Assembly (NCBI RefSeq): GCF_030252345.1 | Contig: NZ_CP126980.1 | Span: 5,161,501 to 5,225,500, forward strand | DNA length: 64,000 bases | Direction of reading: 5' to 3' | DNA from: Actinoplanes oblitus | Lineage (GTDB): Bacteria; Actinomycetota; Actinomycetes; Mycobacteriales; Micromonosporaceae | Shown here: piece by piece, positions 9,116 to 17,364 of the stretch | Numbering within the stretch: position 1 is the first letter of the stretch | Layout of the letters: each line of letters starts with the position of its first letter | The notes under the pieces: model-generated | Databases searched by the model: none | Seen by the model: only the letters and a program-made list of their open reading frames with translations | Told to the model about the DNA's origin: nothing | Position numbers and translations under genes: made by a program

Positions 9116-10497
9116 TGGGCACCATCGTCGTTGCCGACCCAGCGACCCTGGCCGCCGTGGCCGAGGTGCCCGACCAGGGTGTCGCAGACGCGCGGGCGGC
9201 CGTGGACGCGGCGCACGCGGCGTTCCCGGCGTGGTCCCGCACCGCCCCGCGGCACCGGTCGGAAATCCTGCACCGGGCCTTCGAGCTGATGCTGCGCGAC
9301 CGCGCGGAGCTGGCCGAGCTGATCTCCCGGGAGAACGGCAAGTCGCTGACCGACGCGGCCGGCGAGGTGACGTACGCCGCGGAGTTCTTCCGCTGGTTCG
9401 CCGAGGAGGCGGTCCGCCCCGGTGGCGAATACGGCGAGGCGCCGGCCGGTGGCGCCCGCACCCTGGTCACGCACCGCCCGGTCGGGGTGGCCGCCCTGGT
9501 CACACCGTGGAACTTCCCCGCCGCGATGATCACCCGCAAGGTGGGCCCGGCGCTGGCCGCGGGCTGCACGGCGGTGCTCAAACCGGCCGCCGAGACCCCG
9601 CTCACCGCACTCGCCATCGCCGCGTTGCTCACCGAGGCCGGCCTGCCCGACGGCGTGGTCACCGTGGTGACGACCTCGGACGCGTCCTCGGTCGTCGGCG
9701 CCTGGCTGGCGGACCAGCGGGTCCGGAAGATCTCGTTCACCGGCTCCACCGCCGTCGGCCGGGTGCTGCTGCGCCACGCCGCCGACCGGGTGGTGAACTC
9801 GTCGATGGAGCTGGGCGGCAACGCCCCGTTCATCGTGGCCGACGACGCCGACCTGGACGCCGCGGTGGCCGGAGCGATGATCGCCAAGTTCCGCAACGGC
9901 GGACAGGCCTGCACCGCGGCGAACCGGTTCTACGTGCACGCGTCGGTGGCCGACGAGTTCGTGGCCCGCTTCGGCGCGGCGGTGGAGAAGCTGACAGTGG
10001 GTGCCGCCGCGGACGGCGCCGACATCGGCCCGCTGATCAGTGCGCAGGCCCTGCGCCGGGTGACCCGCGCCGTCGACGGGGCCGTCGCGGCCGGCGCCCG
10101 CATCGCCCACCAGGCCGCCACGCCGTCGCTGCCGGGTCACTTCTACCCGCCGACGGTGCTGGTCGACGTGGCACCGGACGCCGAGATCCTGCAGGACGAG
10201 ATCTTCGGCCCGGTCGCACCCATCGTGACCTGGACCGACGAGTCCGCGATGCTCGACCTGGTCAACGCGACCGAATACGGCCTCGCCGGCTACGTGTTCT
10301 CCGGTGACCTGGCCCGCGCGATCCGACTGGGCGAAGCCGTCGAGGCCGGCATGGTCGGCGTCAACCGCGGCCTGGTGTCCGACCCGTCCGCCCCGTTCGG
10401 TGGGGTGAAGCAGAGCGGCCTGGGCCGGGAGGGCGCCCGGGACGGGCTGCGCGAGTTCCAGGAGACCCACTACCTGAGCGTTGCCTGGCCGGCCTGA
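9115..10497 (+). CDS. gabD: Succinate-semialdehyde dehydrogenase (NAD(P)+)
   Basis: 460-aa aldehyde dehydrogenase. The cofactor and active-site motifs are intact: TPWNFPAAMITRK, FTGSTAVGR, the general base in MELGGNAPF (about 232), and the nucleophile C266 in NGGQACTAANR, with EIFGPVAPI and the C-terminal PFGGVKQSGLGREG. The length and the last motif are typical of SSADH. It oxidises succinate semialdehyde, made by gabT, to succinate for the TCA cycle. Translation is coupled to the 28-codon ORF upstream, and GAGGAG lies just before the ATG. A strong hairpin follows the stop. Confidence 0.92.
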   Translation: MGTIVVADPATLAAVAEVPDQGVADARAAVDAAHAAFPAWSRTAPRHRSEILHRAFELMLRDRAELAELISRENGKSLTDAAGEVTYAAEFFRWFAEEAVRPGGEYGEAPAGGARTLVTHRPVGVAALVTPWNFPAAMITRKVGPALAAGCTAVLKPAAETPLTALAIAALLTEAGLPDGVVTVVTTSDASSVVGAWLADQRVRKISFTGSTAVGRVLLRHAADRVVNSSMELGGNAPFIVADDADLDAAVAGAMIAKFRNGGQACTAANRFYVHASVADEFVARFGAAVEKLTVGAAADGADIGPLISAQALRRVTRAVDGAVAAGARIAHQAATPSLPGHFYPPTVLVDVAPDAEILQDEIFGPVAPIVTWTDESAMLDLVNATEYGLAGYVFSGDLARAIRLGEAVEAGMVGVNRGLVSDPSAPFGGVKQSGLGREGARDGLREFQETHYLSVAWPA

Positions 10498-10514
10498 CGC
10501 CGTACCGAAAATCC

Positions 10515-10549
10515 GAGGCGGTCCGGTCCCCAGCGGACCGGGTCGCCTC
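10515..10549 (+). terminator. Terminator of the gab operon
   Basis: 15-nt arms (10515-10529 and 10535-10549) pair with two internal mismatches around a 5-nt loop, starting 18 nt after the gabD stop. The stem is almost all G-C; there is no T-tract. Confidence 0.7.
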
Positions 10550-10644
10550 GCCCCACCCGCACCCGCCACCGCGACGGCCCGCACCGGCTTTTGGCCATCC
10601 GGAATCTGATCGCGGTAGCGCGACGGGTGTGTTTGGGTGACGGC

Positions 10645-11262
10645 ATGGGCCAACCGACGTTGCGAACCGACCGGCTGCTGCTCGTGCCGCTGACCGACCG
10701 GCACTTCGAGCTGGAGGTGGAACTCGACGCCGATGCCGAGGTGCTGAAATACATCTGGGGCCGGGCGCGGACCCGCGACGAGGTGGTCGCCTCGCACGCG
10801 GAGCGGATGGCGCTGGCCGCCAAGGTGGACGGGCTCGGCTACTGGATGGCCTTCGGCTCCGGCGGCGGGCGGCGTGATTCGGTGGCGCCGGAAACCGAGG
10901 TCGAGGGCGAGTTCGTCGGCCTCATGATGCTGCCGCCGGCGCACGGCGAGGACCAGCCCGACGATCCCACCGTTGCCGAGCTGGGCTACCGGCTGGCCCG
11001 CCGCTACTGGCGGCAGGGCCTGGCCAGCGAGGCGTCGCGGGCGTTGCTGCGGCACGCCTTCGACACCGTGGGGCAGTCCCGGGTGATCGCGCAGACGATG
11101 GCCGTCAACATCGGCTCGCGCGGCGTGATGGAGAGCGTCGGCATGCGCTACGTGCGCACCTTCCACCCGGTCTGGGACGATCCGCTGCCCGGCTCGGAAG
11201 CCGGCGAGGTCGAATACGAGATGACCCGCTCGATGTGGGAGTCGCGCCGCGGAACTCTCTAA
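10645..11262 (+). CDS. GNAT family N-acetyltransferase (RimJ/RimL type)
   Basis: 205 aa from ATG 10645; the frame is open upstream to 10591, but the family begins at LRTDRLLLVPLTDRHF. The acetyl-CoA-binding region is ELGYRLARRYWRQGLASEA (motif A, xRxxGxA) and the C-terminal GVMESVGMRYVRTFH segment is typical of the RimJ/RimL group. These acetylate protein N-termini, amino acids or small amines. The neighbours give no clue to the substrate. Confidence 0.82.
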   Translation: MGQPTLRTDRLLLVPLTDRHFELEVELDADAEVLKYIWGRARTRDEVVASHAERMALAAKVDGLGYWMAFGSGGGRRDSVAPETEVEGEFVGLMMLPPAHGEDQPDDPTVAELGYRLARRYWRQGLASEASRALLRHAFDTVGQSRVIAQTMAVNIGSRGVMESVGMRYVRTFHPVWDDPLPGSEAGEVEYEMTRSMWESRRGTL

Positions 11263-11274
11263 GGCGCCCCCGCG

Positions 11275-11934
11275 TCAGTGAAGCGGCCGGCGTGCCCAGA
11301 AGAGTTGGTGCCCGCTGTCCCCTTCCGGCACGAACCGTTCCGACTCGATGTGCAGGCCGGCCTGGATGATCCACTCACGATAGGTGGCCGCGTCGGCGTG
11401 GCTCCACCACATCGGGACGGTGCCGCCGAGCCATCGGTTCTGGGTACCGGTCCACTCCTGGGCCCCGGTCGTGGCCAGGAGGATCCCGCCGGGACGTAGC
11501 CAGCCGGCGATGCGCTGAAGCAGGCGCGGTTGTGCTTCCAGCGGCATGTGGATCAGTGCGTACAGGCAGACGACCGCGTCGAACGAGTCGCCGGGGAACT
11601 CGACTCGGGTGGCGTCGGCCTGCACGAACGTGGCTTGCGGCACCAGCCGACGGGCGCGGTCGATCTGGACTGCGCTGAGGTCCACGCCGGTCACCTGGTG
11701 ACCGTGGCCGGCGACCGCCTTGGCGACCGGGATGCCGCAGCCGCAGCCGAGGTCCAACACGCTCGCCCGGGCCGGAAGCCGCCGCTGCAGGTCGTCGAGC
11801 CAGGGCGCGTATTCGGCCGGGGCGTCGTCGTCGCCACGGTAACGCTGGGACAGGTCATCGTAGCCGCGTCGGACGAGCTCGGCGGGATCGGACACGTTCA
11901 CGCGGCCATCCTGACCCATCGGCACCCGATCCAC
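11275..11934 (-). CDS. Class I SAM-dependent methyltransferase
   Basis: 219 aa from GTG 11934, preceded by GGAGGGAAAG. The Rossmann SAM motif I is VLDLGCGCGIP, followed by the acidic loop VTGVDLSAVQI, FVQADATRVEFP, and WLRPGGILLATTG (motif III). The Methyltransf_25/11 type acts on small molecules; the substrate is unknown. It ends 12 nt from the convergent acetyltransferase. Confidence 0.85.
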   Translation of the reverse strand: MDRVPMGQDGRVNVSDPAELVRRGYDDLSQRYRGDDDAPAEYAPWLDDLQRRLPARASVLDLGCGCGIPVAKAVAGHGHQVTGVDLSAVQIDRARRLVPQATFVQADATRVEFPGDSFDAVVCLYALIHMPLEAQPRLLQRIAGWLRPGGILLATTGAQEWTGTQNRWLGGTVPMWWSHADAATYREWIIQAGLHIESERFVPEGDSGHQLFWARRPLH

Positions 11935-12016
11935 GAGCGACTTTCCCTCCGATCCGAGCGCTGGTGCCGGGCCATGGACCTCGCCACCGCCGGGTGAGCA
12001 CCGCCGCCGGCGCCGA

Positions 12017-12544
12017 TCACACGGTTTCGAGCCACCGGCGAACCTCGGAGAAGTCCGCTTCGCTCAAACCCGCATACGGATCGACCCGATGCACCAGCGC
12101 CCGCCCCGGGTGATTAGCCATCACCCACCGCCGATCGGCATCGGTCGTCTCGTCGTCGAGCCAGACGAACGGGCGGCCGGCGGCCCACCGCGTCAAGAAG
12201 ACGGTCTTCCAATGCAGACCGCCAGCCACGTCCTCGTCCTCGTCCTCGTCCGGCCATTCGACCACGGGCAGTTCCGGCAGCCCCAACCGCGGCGAGACGA
12301 CCTCGTTGGCCTGTGCCATCCAGGTCGTTGCCCAGACCAACTGACCCCCGAGCGCCAGAAGCCTCCGGCCGTCCTCCGGGTCGAGTCGATCCAGCAACGG
12401 ATTGCCCCGGTCCGCCGCTGGCTCGCCGGACGCGCCACCGGCTCGTCGAACGGCCCGGGCCTTGAACGGGATCAGCGGCCCATCGACATCGACAAAGATC
12501 AGGACAACGCCCGGCATCACGCCCGGACCGTATCGCAGCGTCAT
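12017..12544 (-). CDS. HAD-like hydrolase domain protein
   Basis: About 175 aa (ATG 12544), or 166 aa from ATG 12517, where the conserved region begins. HAD motif I is VDVDGPLIPF, motif II is the threonine in WATTWMAQAN, the lysine is in GLHWKTVFL and motif III is WLDDETTDADR. This small cap-less form matches HAD domains found alone or in RNA-repair proteins (HAD_SAK_2 type). A DEDEDED acidic stretch precedes the lysine loop. The role is probably phosphatase or phosphotransferase; the substrate is unknown. Confidence 0.75.
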   Translation of the reverse strand: MTLRYGPGVMPGVVLIFVDVDGPLIPFKARAVRRAGGASGEPAADRGNPLLDRLDPEDGRRLLALGGQLVWATTWMAQANEVVSPRLGLPELPVVEWPDEDEDEDVAGGLHWKTVFLTRWAAGRPFVWLDDETTDADRRWVMANHPGRALVHRVDPYAGLSEADFSEVRRWLETV

Positions 12545-12588
12545 CGGCGAAGGCGTCGGGGTGCCCCGGTAAGTGGATCACTGCCTGG

Positions 12589-13023
12589 ATGGTGTTCTGG
12601 GGCGTCGACTCGGTCAGACTGGTGTCGCCGTTGACCATCGACGAGGCGCGACGCCGTCTGGCCGTCAGCATCGACCGTCCCCGGTCTGTTCTCGATCTTC
12701 GAAGCGGCGGAATCCGCGGCATCTTCGAAGATGACGAGCTGGACGTCGACGCCCCCGATCCGACGACCCGCGATCCGTTCCGGCGCGCGCTGCGTGCTCG
12801 CCTCCTCCCGCACGGCGAGGGCTGCCGGCTCGTCGGGCTGATCGGGCCGCCGCCGTGGGCGCAGGCTCTCGGCCTGTTCCTGTTCAACCGTCGTCCGGGA
12901 GCATTCGAGACCCCACTGTCCGCACGACACCGGGCGGGGTGTGAGCGCTGTGCCGGTCTTGTGAAGGTGTTGTGTTCATCGGCGGCCAGACTCGCCGGGC
13001 GTGGTGGGATCCGGAAATGCTGA
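12589..13023 (+). pseudogene. Degenerate conserved hypothetical (membrane protein family, C-terminus lost)
   Basis: The reading frame up to about 12900 looks genuine: VSPLTIDEARRRLAVSIDRP, then GIRGIFEDDELDV, then LLPHGEGCRLVGLIGPPP. This resembles the N-terminal beta domain of a small actinobacterial membrane-protein family (recognised by pattern, not by search). The expected transmembrane C-terminus is absent; after LFLFNRR the frame turns to unstructured Arg/Cys-rich sequence and runs into the prenyltransferase start. No ribosome site precedes ATG 12589. A decayed or frameshifted gene is the simplest reading. Confidence 0.4.
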
Positions 13024-13799
13024 GGTCTCTCAAAGCCGCCGCCTACACCCTGTACGCCCGCCGCCTCCGCACGCGACTCGCGGGTGCCGCCCTCCCCCGC
13101 CACGTCGCGATGGTGATGGACGGCAACCGCCGCTGGGCCCGCCAGATGGGTTTCGACGACCCGCGGATCGGTCACCGGTACGGCGCCGAGCATCTGGACG
13201 AGGTGCTCGGCTGGTGCTGGGCTGCCGGCATCCGGCACGTCACCGTCTTCGTGGCGTCGGTCGACAACGTGACCAAGCGCGACCCCGGCGAGGTCGACAA
13301 CCTGATGCGCATGATCGAGCAGGTTGTCGCCACCCGTCTGGCCCGGGCCGACAGCCGCTGGCAGGTCCACCTGGCCGGCCGTCTCGACGTGTTGCCGGAC
13401 TCCACGCGGCACGCCCTCAAGCTGGCCGAGGAGGCGACGCGCGACAACGGCGCCGAGTTCCACGTCGCTGTCGCCATCGGATACGACGGGCGCGACGAGA
13501 TCGTCAGCGCTCTCCGCTCCCTGCTGGAGGCCGAGGCCCGGGCCGGCCGCACCGTCGACGACATCGCCCAGCGGCTCACCGCCGACCGCATCGCCGAACA
13601 CCTTTACACCCATGGCCAGCCCGATCCTGACCTGGTCATCCGCACCAGCGGTGAACATCGCATGTCGGGCTTCCTCCTCTGGCAGGCGGCTTACTCGGAG
13701 CTGCATTTCTGCGACGTCTACTGGCCCGGTTTCCGCGAGGTCGACTTCCTTCGCGCTCTCCGCTCCTACGCCGCGCGCCACCGTCGTTTCGGCGCCTGA
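13017..13799 (+). CDS. Isoprenyl (cis-prenyl) diphosphate synthase, UppS family
   Basis: 260 aa from ATG 13017; a GTG at 12972 would add 15 residues not typical of the family. The active-site motif VAMVMDGNRRWARQMG with the Asp-Gly-Asn core, the GxRH region, and RTSGEHRMSGFLLWQAAYSE near the C-terminus are the cis-prenyltransferase signatures. These soluble enzymes extend farnesyl or geranyl diphosphate with isopentenyl diphosphate to make undecaprenyl or decaprenyl carriers for cell-wall synthesis. Actinomycetes often carry several copies; here the context is not a cell-wall operon, so it may be an accessory paralogue. Confidence 0.9.
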   Translation: MLRSLKAAAYTLYARRLRTRLAGAALPRHVAMVMDGNRRWARQMGFDDPRIGHRYGAEHLDEVLGWCWAAGIRHVTVFVASVDNVTKRDPGEVDNLMRMIEQVVATRLARADSRWQVHLAGRLDVLPDSTRHALKLAEEATRDNGAEFHVAVAIGYDGRDEIVSALRSLLEAEARAGRTVDDIAQRLTADRIAEHLYTHGQPDPDLVIRTSGEHRMSGFLLWQAAYSELHFCDVYWPGFREVDFLRALRSYAARHRRFGA

Positions 13800-13845
13800 C
13801 CGGTCGGCGGGAGCCGGCCACCCGCGGATCGGCCACCGGCCCGGG

Positions 13846-14886
13846 TCAGCCGCCGAAGGTGCTGACGGCCTGGCGGCCCAGGTGCTGGTTGTCAGTGACG
13901 TAGGGGCGTAGCTCCTTCTCGTATCGCGTGAAGGCGGCGGCGTGGTCACTCCCGGCCTCGGCCAGGCAGCGAGCCAGGGTGGCGGCGGCGACCAGGGCCT
14001 GGGAGGTGCCCATGCCGCTGGTCGGGGCGGCGCAATAGCCGGCGTCGCCCAGCAGGGCGACGCGACCGGTCGACCAGGAGTCCAGGTGGACCTGGCAGGT
14101 CGAGGCGAAGTAGAAGTCGGACGCCGCGGTCATCGCGGCCAGCAGGCGTGGCGTCTGCGGCCAGGGGTGATCGGCGAAGGCCGCGCGGACGGCGGCCTCC
14201 TGGGCGGCGCGGTCGGCCCGGTCCAACTCCGCGGTGGCGGTCGCGAAGGAGAGGCTCACCGTCATCGCGGCGGGGTCGTCCGCGGAGAACGCGTAGACCG
14301 CGCGCCCGGGAGCGGGCTGGAGCAGGCCCTGGTGGTCGAGGGCGAGGAGGTTGCCGGTGGTGAAGCCGGCACCCGACATGCCGAGATGCTCGATCGGGTC
14401 GGTGCCGGGAAAGGCCAGGCGGCGGACCGCCGAGTGGACGCCGTCGGCGCCGAAGACCAGGTCGAAGTCGCGGGTCGGTGCGCTCTCGAAGGCGACGGTG
14501 ACCCGGTCGTCGTGCTGCTCCAGGGCGGTGACGGTGTCGTCGAAGAGGAACTCGGCGTCGACCACGCGGTGCAGGATGCGGGTCAACGCGCGCTTGGGCA
14601 CCTCGAGGTCACCGGCGAACGTGGACGCCGGCAGCTCGCCGGTGACCGAACCGTCGGGCGCGAGCATGGTGACGCCGCGCATCCGGGTCTCGTGGCTGCG
14701 GACCTCATCGAGGATGCCGATCTCGGCGAGCACGTCGAGAGCGGGACCACGGAAGTCCACCGCGTAGCCACTGTCGCGTGGGCCGGGGGCGCGCTCGACG
14801 ACTGTCACCCGCGCACCGGCGCGACGCAGGAACCAGGCGAGGGCGGGGCCGGCGACGCTCGCGCCGGAAATCAGGACGTCGGTCAT
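13846..14886 (-). CDS. FAD-dependent monooxygenase (PHBH-like)
   Basis: 346 aa. FAD dinucleotide fold at the N-terminus (VLISGASVAGPALAWFL, a GxGxxG variant, then VVERAP), the middle FGADGVHSAVRRLAF (DG motif) and the FAD-ribityl GD motif VALLGDAGYCAAPTSGMGTS. Enzymes of this group hydroxylate aromatics or inactivate drugs such as tetracycline and rifampicin by NAD(P)H-dependent oxygenation. It is divergent from a TetR regulator with an inverted repeat between them, a layout common for inducible detoxification. Confidence 0.88.
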   Translation of the reverse strand: MTDVLISGASVAGPALAWFLRRAGARVTVVERAPGPRDSGYAVDFRGPALDVLAEIGILDEVRSHETRMRGVTMLAPDGSVTGELPASTFAGDLEVPKRALTRILHRVVDAEFLFDDTVTALEQHDDRVTVAFESAPTRDFDLVFGADGVHSAVRRLAFPGTDPIEHLGMSGAGFTTGNLLALDHQGLLQPAPGRAVYAFSADDPAAMTVSLSFATATAELDRADRAAQEAAVRAAFADHPWPQTPRLLAAMTAASDFYFASTCQVHLDSWSTGRVALLGDAGYCAAPTSGMGTSQALVAAATLARCLAEAGSDHAAAFTRYEKELRPYVTDNQHLGRQAVSTFGG

Positions 14887-14906
14887 GGCGACGACCGTAG
14901 CGAAGA

Positions 14907-14937
14907 TTTATCCATCCGGTCAATCCATTTGGATAAA
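14907..14937. promoter_or_regulatory. Inverted-repeat operator in the monooxygenase/TetR divergent region
   Basis: TTTATCCA at 14907-14914 pairs with TGGATAAA at 14930-14937, 15 bp apart, within the 84-bp gap between the two divergent starts. An inner ATCCA half-site at 14923 adds a third copy. This is the expected kind and position of binding site for the adjacent TetR protein. Confidence 0.6.
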
Positions 14938-14970
14938 CCGCGTGGTTAAGATGGCGGGTATGATCGAGCC

Positions 14971-15462
14971 GTGGGAAACCGAGAAGCACTCCTCGCCGGA
15001 GCGAAGCGATGTCTGACCGAGCGCGGCTGGGCGCGCACGACCGTGCGGGACATCGCGTTCGCGTCGGGGGTCAATCACGCCGCGATCGGCTATCACTTCG
15101 GGTCGCGCGAGTCGCTGCTGGTCCAGGCCCTGATCGAGGCGGTGGAGGAGCTGAGCGCCACGGTCGCCGAGCGAGCGGTGGAGGGGTCGGTGGAGGAGCG
15201 CTGGCAGGCGCTGATCGACACGTTCGGCACCCACCGGCCCCTCTGGATCGCGCAGCTGGAGGCGGCGGTGCAGGCGGAGCACTCCCCCGAGCTGCGCGAG
15301 CATCTGGCCCGGGCCCAGCAACAGGGCCGGGAGGGCATGGGTGGTTCGGTGCCGCTGGCGATGCTGACCGGGCTGATGCTGCAGTGGCTGGTCGACCCGG
15401 AGCGGGCCCCGACCGGTGCGCAGGTGGCCGATGAGCTGCGCCGCCAGGCGGCCGAGGCCTGA
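14971..15462 (+). CDS. TetR family transcriptional repressor
   Basis: 163 aa from GTG 14971. The N-terminal helix-turn-helix is RTTVRDIAFASGVNHAAIGYHFGSRESLL, with the YHFGSRE signature of TetR (quoted in parts: TTVRDIAFASGV, AIGYHFGSRESLL). The ligand domain is short and helical. It probably represses the divergent monooxygenase and itself through the inverted repeat at 14907-14937; the ligand is unknown. Confidence 0.88.
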   Translation: MGNREALLAGAKRCLTERGWARTTVRDIAFASGVNHAAIGYHFGSRESLLVQALIEAVEELSATVAERAVEGSVEERWQALIDTFGTHRPLWIAQLEAAVQAEHSPELREHLARAQQQGREGMGGSVPLAMLTGLMLQWLVDPERAPTGAQVADELRRQAAEA

Positions 15463-15493
15463 CCCGGCGGGCCGGCCACCCGGTCGAGTGCGG

Positions 15494-15796
15494 TCAGATC
15501 ACCTGTCGCGGTTCGTCCAAGAGAATCTTGCGTACGTCCGGCCGCGCCGCAACCGCGAGGACCTGGTCCCGGGTGAGCGTGGCCAGCACCGCGTTCGTCA
15601 GTGTCAACCCCCGTGCCCCGGCCACCCCGAGCTCGTTCAGGTGCGCGAAAACGCCGGCCTGCGCGTCGTTGACCCGCTCGGCGAGCCCGCCCAGCCCGGC
15701 CTCCCCGGCCGGCACGGCGTGCAGCTCGATGACGACCGGCACCCCGCGGTCCCCGTCCTGCCGGAGGATCGCGGGGTCCACCTTGTCGGCGCTCAC
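15494..15796 (-). CDS. Stand-alone propeptide-like (I9-type) protein coupled to the subtilase
   Basis: 100 aa from GTG 15796, which overlaps the subtilase stop by GTGA, so translation is coupled. Its sequence parallels the N-terminal prodomain of that subtilase over its length: VVIELHAVP matches FHVTISHHE, and GARGLTLTNAVLATLTRDQV matches SARGHTLTNAVTAELTPAQI, with VRKILLDEP matching VKLIRLERL. Subtilase I9 prodomains are foldases and tight inhibitors of their own protease. A separate copy next to the enzyme would be suited to inhibit it in trans; that role is inference. No signal peptide. Confidence 0.75.
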   Translation of the reverse strand: MSADKVDPAILRQDGDRGVPVVIELHAVPAGEAGLGGLAERVNDAQAGVFAHLNELGVAGARGLTLTNAVLATLTRDQVLAVAARPDVRKILLDEPRQVI

Positions 15797-17079
15797 GCGG
15801 CCTTGCCCAGGATCGGCAGCATCGCGGCGAAGGCGTTCACCAGGCCGTACCCGGTCTCGTTCGGTCCGTACGAGAGGCGTTCCGCGGTGTCCTCGAGGAG
15901 CTTCTTGACCACCATCGGCCGGATGCCCGGGTTCTGCTCGATCACCAGTGCGGCGACGGCGGCCACGTGCGGCGTCGCCATCGACGTGCCGTTGAACGAG
16001 GCGAACCCGCCGCCGAGCACCGACGAGACGATGTCCGCGCCGGGACCGGCCAGGTCCGGTTTGGTGAGCCGGATCGGGCTGGCCGGACCGACCCGTCCGC
16101 TGCCCGGGCCGATGCTGGAGAACGACGCCAGTTGCTTCGCCTTGTCCACCGCTCCCACGGTGACGACCCGGCGGGCCGCGCCGGGGTGCCGGATGTTCAG
16201 CTGCCCGGTGCCGGCCCCCGCGGTGCCCTCGTTGCCGGCCGCGACCACCACTGTCACGCCCAGCCGGGACGCGTTGTCGGCCGCCTGGCAGAGGATGCAG
16301 TCCGCGTCGTCGCAGACCCACCCGTGGAAGATCTCGCTCCAGCCCAGGCTCAGGCTGGCCACCTGCGCGTTGCGGCGGACCGCCTGTTCCAGACCGTCGA
16401 TCACGCCGGCCGGGGTGCCCATCCCGGCCGCTGTCAGCACCTTGATGTTGATCAGGTCGGCCTGCCAGGCCACGCCGCGGTACACCGCGTCGTTGCTGGC
16501 GATGGTGCCGGCGCAGTGGGTGCCGTGGTCGCCGGGCACGGTGACCGGCTCGCCGGCCGTGCTGAACTCGTCGACCACCTTGCCGGTCAGCGCCGGGTGG
16601 GTGCCGTCGATGCCGGTGTCGAGCACGGCCACCCGCACTCCGGACCCCGCGGTCCGGAACTCCTCCCACGCCTCGCGGGCCTCGATCACCGCGACACTCT
16701 GGTTCATCGTCGTCACCTTGTCGAGGCGTTCCAGGCGGATCAGCTTCACCTCGTCGAGCTGCGCGACCTGCTCGATCTGCGCCGGGGTGAGCTCGGCGGT
16801 GACCGCGTTGGTCAGCGTGTGGCCCCGGGCGGACGCTCCGAGCCCGTCGAGCCGATCGATGATCGGCTGCTGGCTGACCTGCGCCCGCAGTTGCAGCTGC
16901 TCCAGCCCGGCCGGGCCGCCGTGGCTCTCCGGCGCGGACAGCGTCTCGTGGTGGGAGATGGTGACGTGGAACTTCTGCCCCTCGGTGACCTCGCCCGCGG
17001 CGATCCCGCGGTCCCGGGCCCGGGCGGTCTCCGCACCGATCGCCTCGACCAGCCGCGGCTCGAACTTGTCCATCGACAT
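15793..17079 (-). CDS. Cytoplasmic S8 subtilase with I9-like prodomain and a cysteine-rich insertion
   Basis: 428 aa from ATG 17079 (GGGGAAGGA upstream). Residues 37-118 are an I9-like prodomain. The catalytic triad is complete: D154 in AVLDTGIDGTHP, H185 in GDHGTHCAGT, S366 in NGTSMATPHVA, with the oxyanion N283 in AAGNEG. There is no signal peptide or membrane anchor, so it should act inside the cell unless exported unconventionally. An insertion around 256-264 reads CDDADCILC, three cysteines in CxxxxCxxC spacing that could bind metal. Downstream is a coupled stand-alone prodomain paralogue; upstream, divergently, is a papain-like protein. Confidence 0.92.
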   Translation of the reverse strand: MSMDKFEPRLVEAIGAETARARDRGIAAGEVTEGQKFHVTISHHETLSAPESHGGPAGLEQLQLRAQVSQQPIIDRLDGLGASARGHTLTNAVTAELTPAQIEQVAQLDEVKLIRLERLDKVTTMNQSVAVIEAREAWEEFRTAGSGVRVAVLDTGIDGTHPALTGKVVDEFSTAGEPVTVPGDHGTHCAGTIASNDAVYRGVAWQADLINIKVLTAAGMGTPAGVIDGLEQAVRRNAQVASLSLGWSEIFHGWVCDDADCILCQAADNASRLGVTVVVAAGNEGTAGAGTGQLNIRHPGAARRVVTVGAVDKAKQLASFSSIGPGSGRVGPASPIRLTKPDLAGPGADIVSSVLGGGFASFNGTSMATPHVAAVAALVIEQNPGIRPMVVKKLLEDTAERLSYGPNETGYGLVNAFAAMLPILGKAA

Positions 17080-17110
17080 GACGGTTGTCCTTCCCCTTCG
17101 TGTAACGAAG

Positions 17111-17262
17111 CCCCCTCTGCCAGGACCAGCCGGGACCAGTGCCAGTGACAGGGCCCCACTGTCAGGAACGGTCGGGAACTGCCGGGAACAAGCCAGGGCC
17201 AGCGCCCACTGCCAGGAGAAGCCGGGGACAGCGCCCCTCTGCCAGCAAGAGAGACCCGGCCG
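17111..17262. repeat. Imperfect tandem repeats upstream of the subtilase
   Basis: Four diverged units start at about 17111, 17154, 17204 and 17234, sharing the core CCCCWCTGCCAG, most followed by a GCCGGGGACAGYG-like half. Unit length varies from 29 to 50 bp. They fill most of the leader/promoter region of the subtilase and lie between two divergent genes. They could be multiple regulator sites or an RNA leader; nothing in the sequence decides this. Confidence 0.55.
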
Positions 17263-17283
17263 ACCGCGGCAGATACATCCGGA

Positions 17284-17309
17284 GGTGTCGCTGATCTGGC
17301 AGCGACACC
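17284..17309. promoter_or_regulatory. 10-bp inverted repeat upstream of the papain-like gene
   Basis: GGTGTCGCTG and CAGCGACACC are perfect reverse complements around ATCTGG, 55 nt before the start of the papain-like gene, and are flanked by a direct TACATCC repeat (17274-17280 and 17313-17319). The position between divergent starts suggests an operator; an RNA hairpin in a leader is the alternative. Confidence 0.5.
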
Positions 17310-17364
17310 GCCTACATCCAGCGTTAGCCTCAGCACGCTCAGTGAGGACTTTGGAGGTTCCGTC

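Noticed and set aside
7188..9914. Very long minus-strand open frame opposite gabT/gabD
   Set aside because: Arg/Ala/Gly-rich shadow sequence of the kind high GC produces; the plus strand has complete motifs for two enzymes.
8749..11166. Long minus-strand frame opposite gabD and the acetyltransferase
   Set aside because: No recognisable domain; antisense of two well supported genes.
17111..17262. Repeats as a CRISPR array
   Set aside because: Unit length and spacing vary, units are imperfect, and no cas genes are present.
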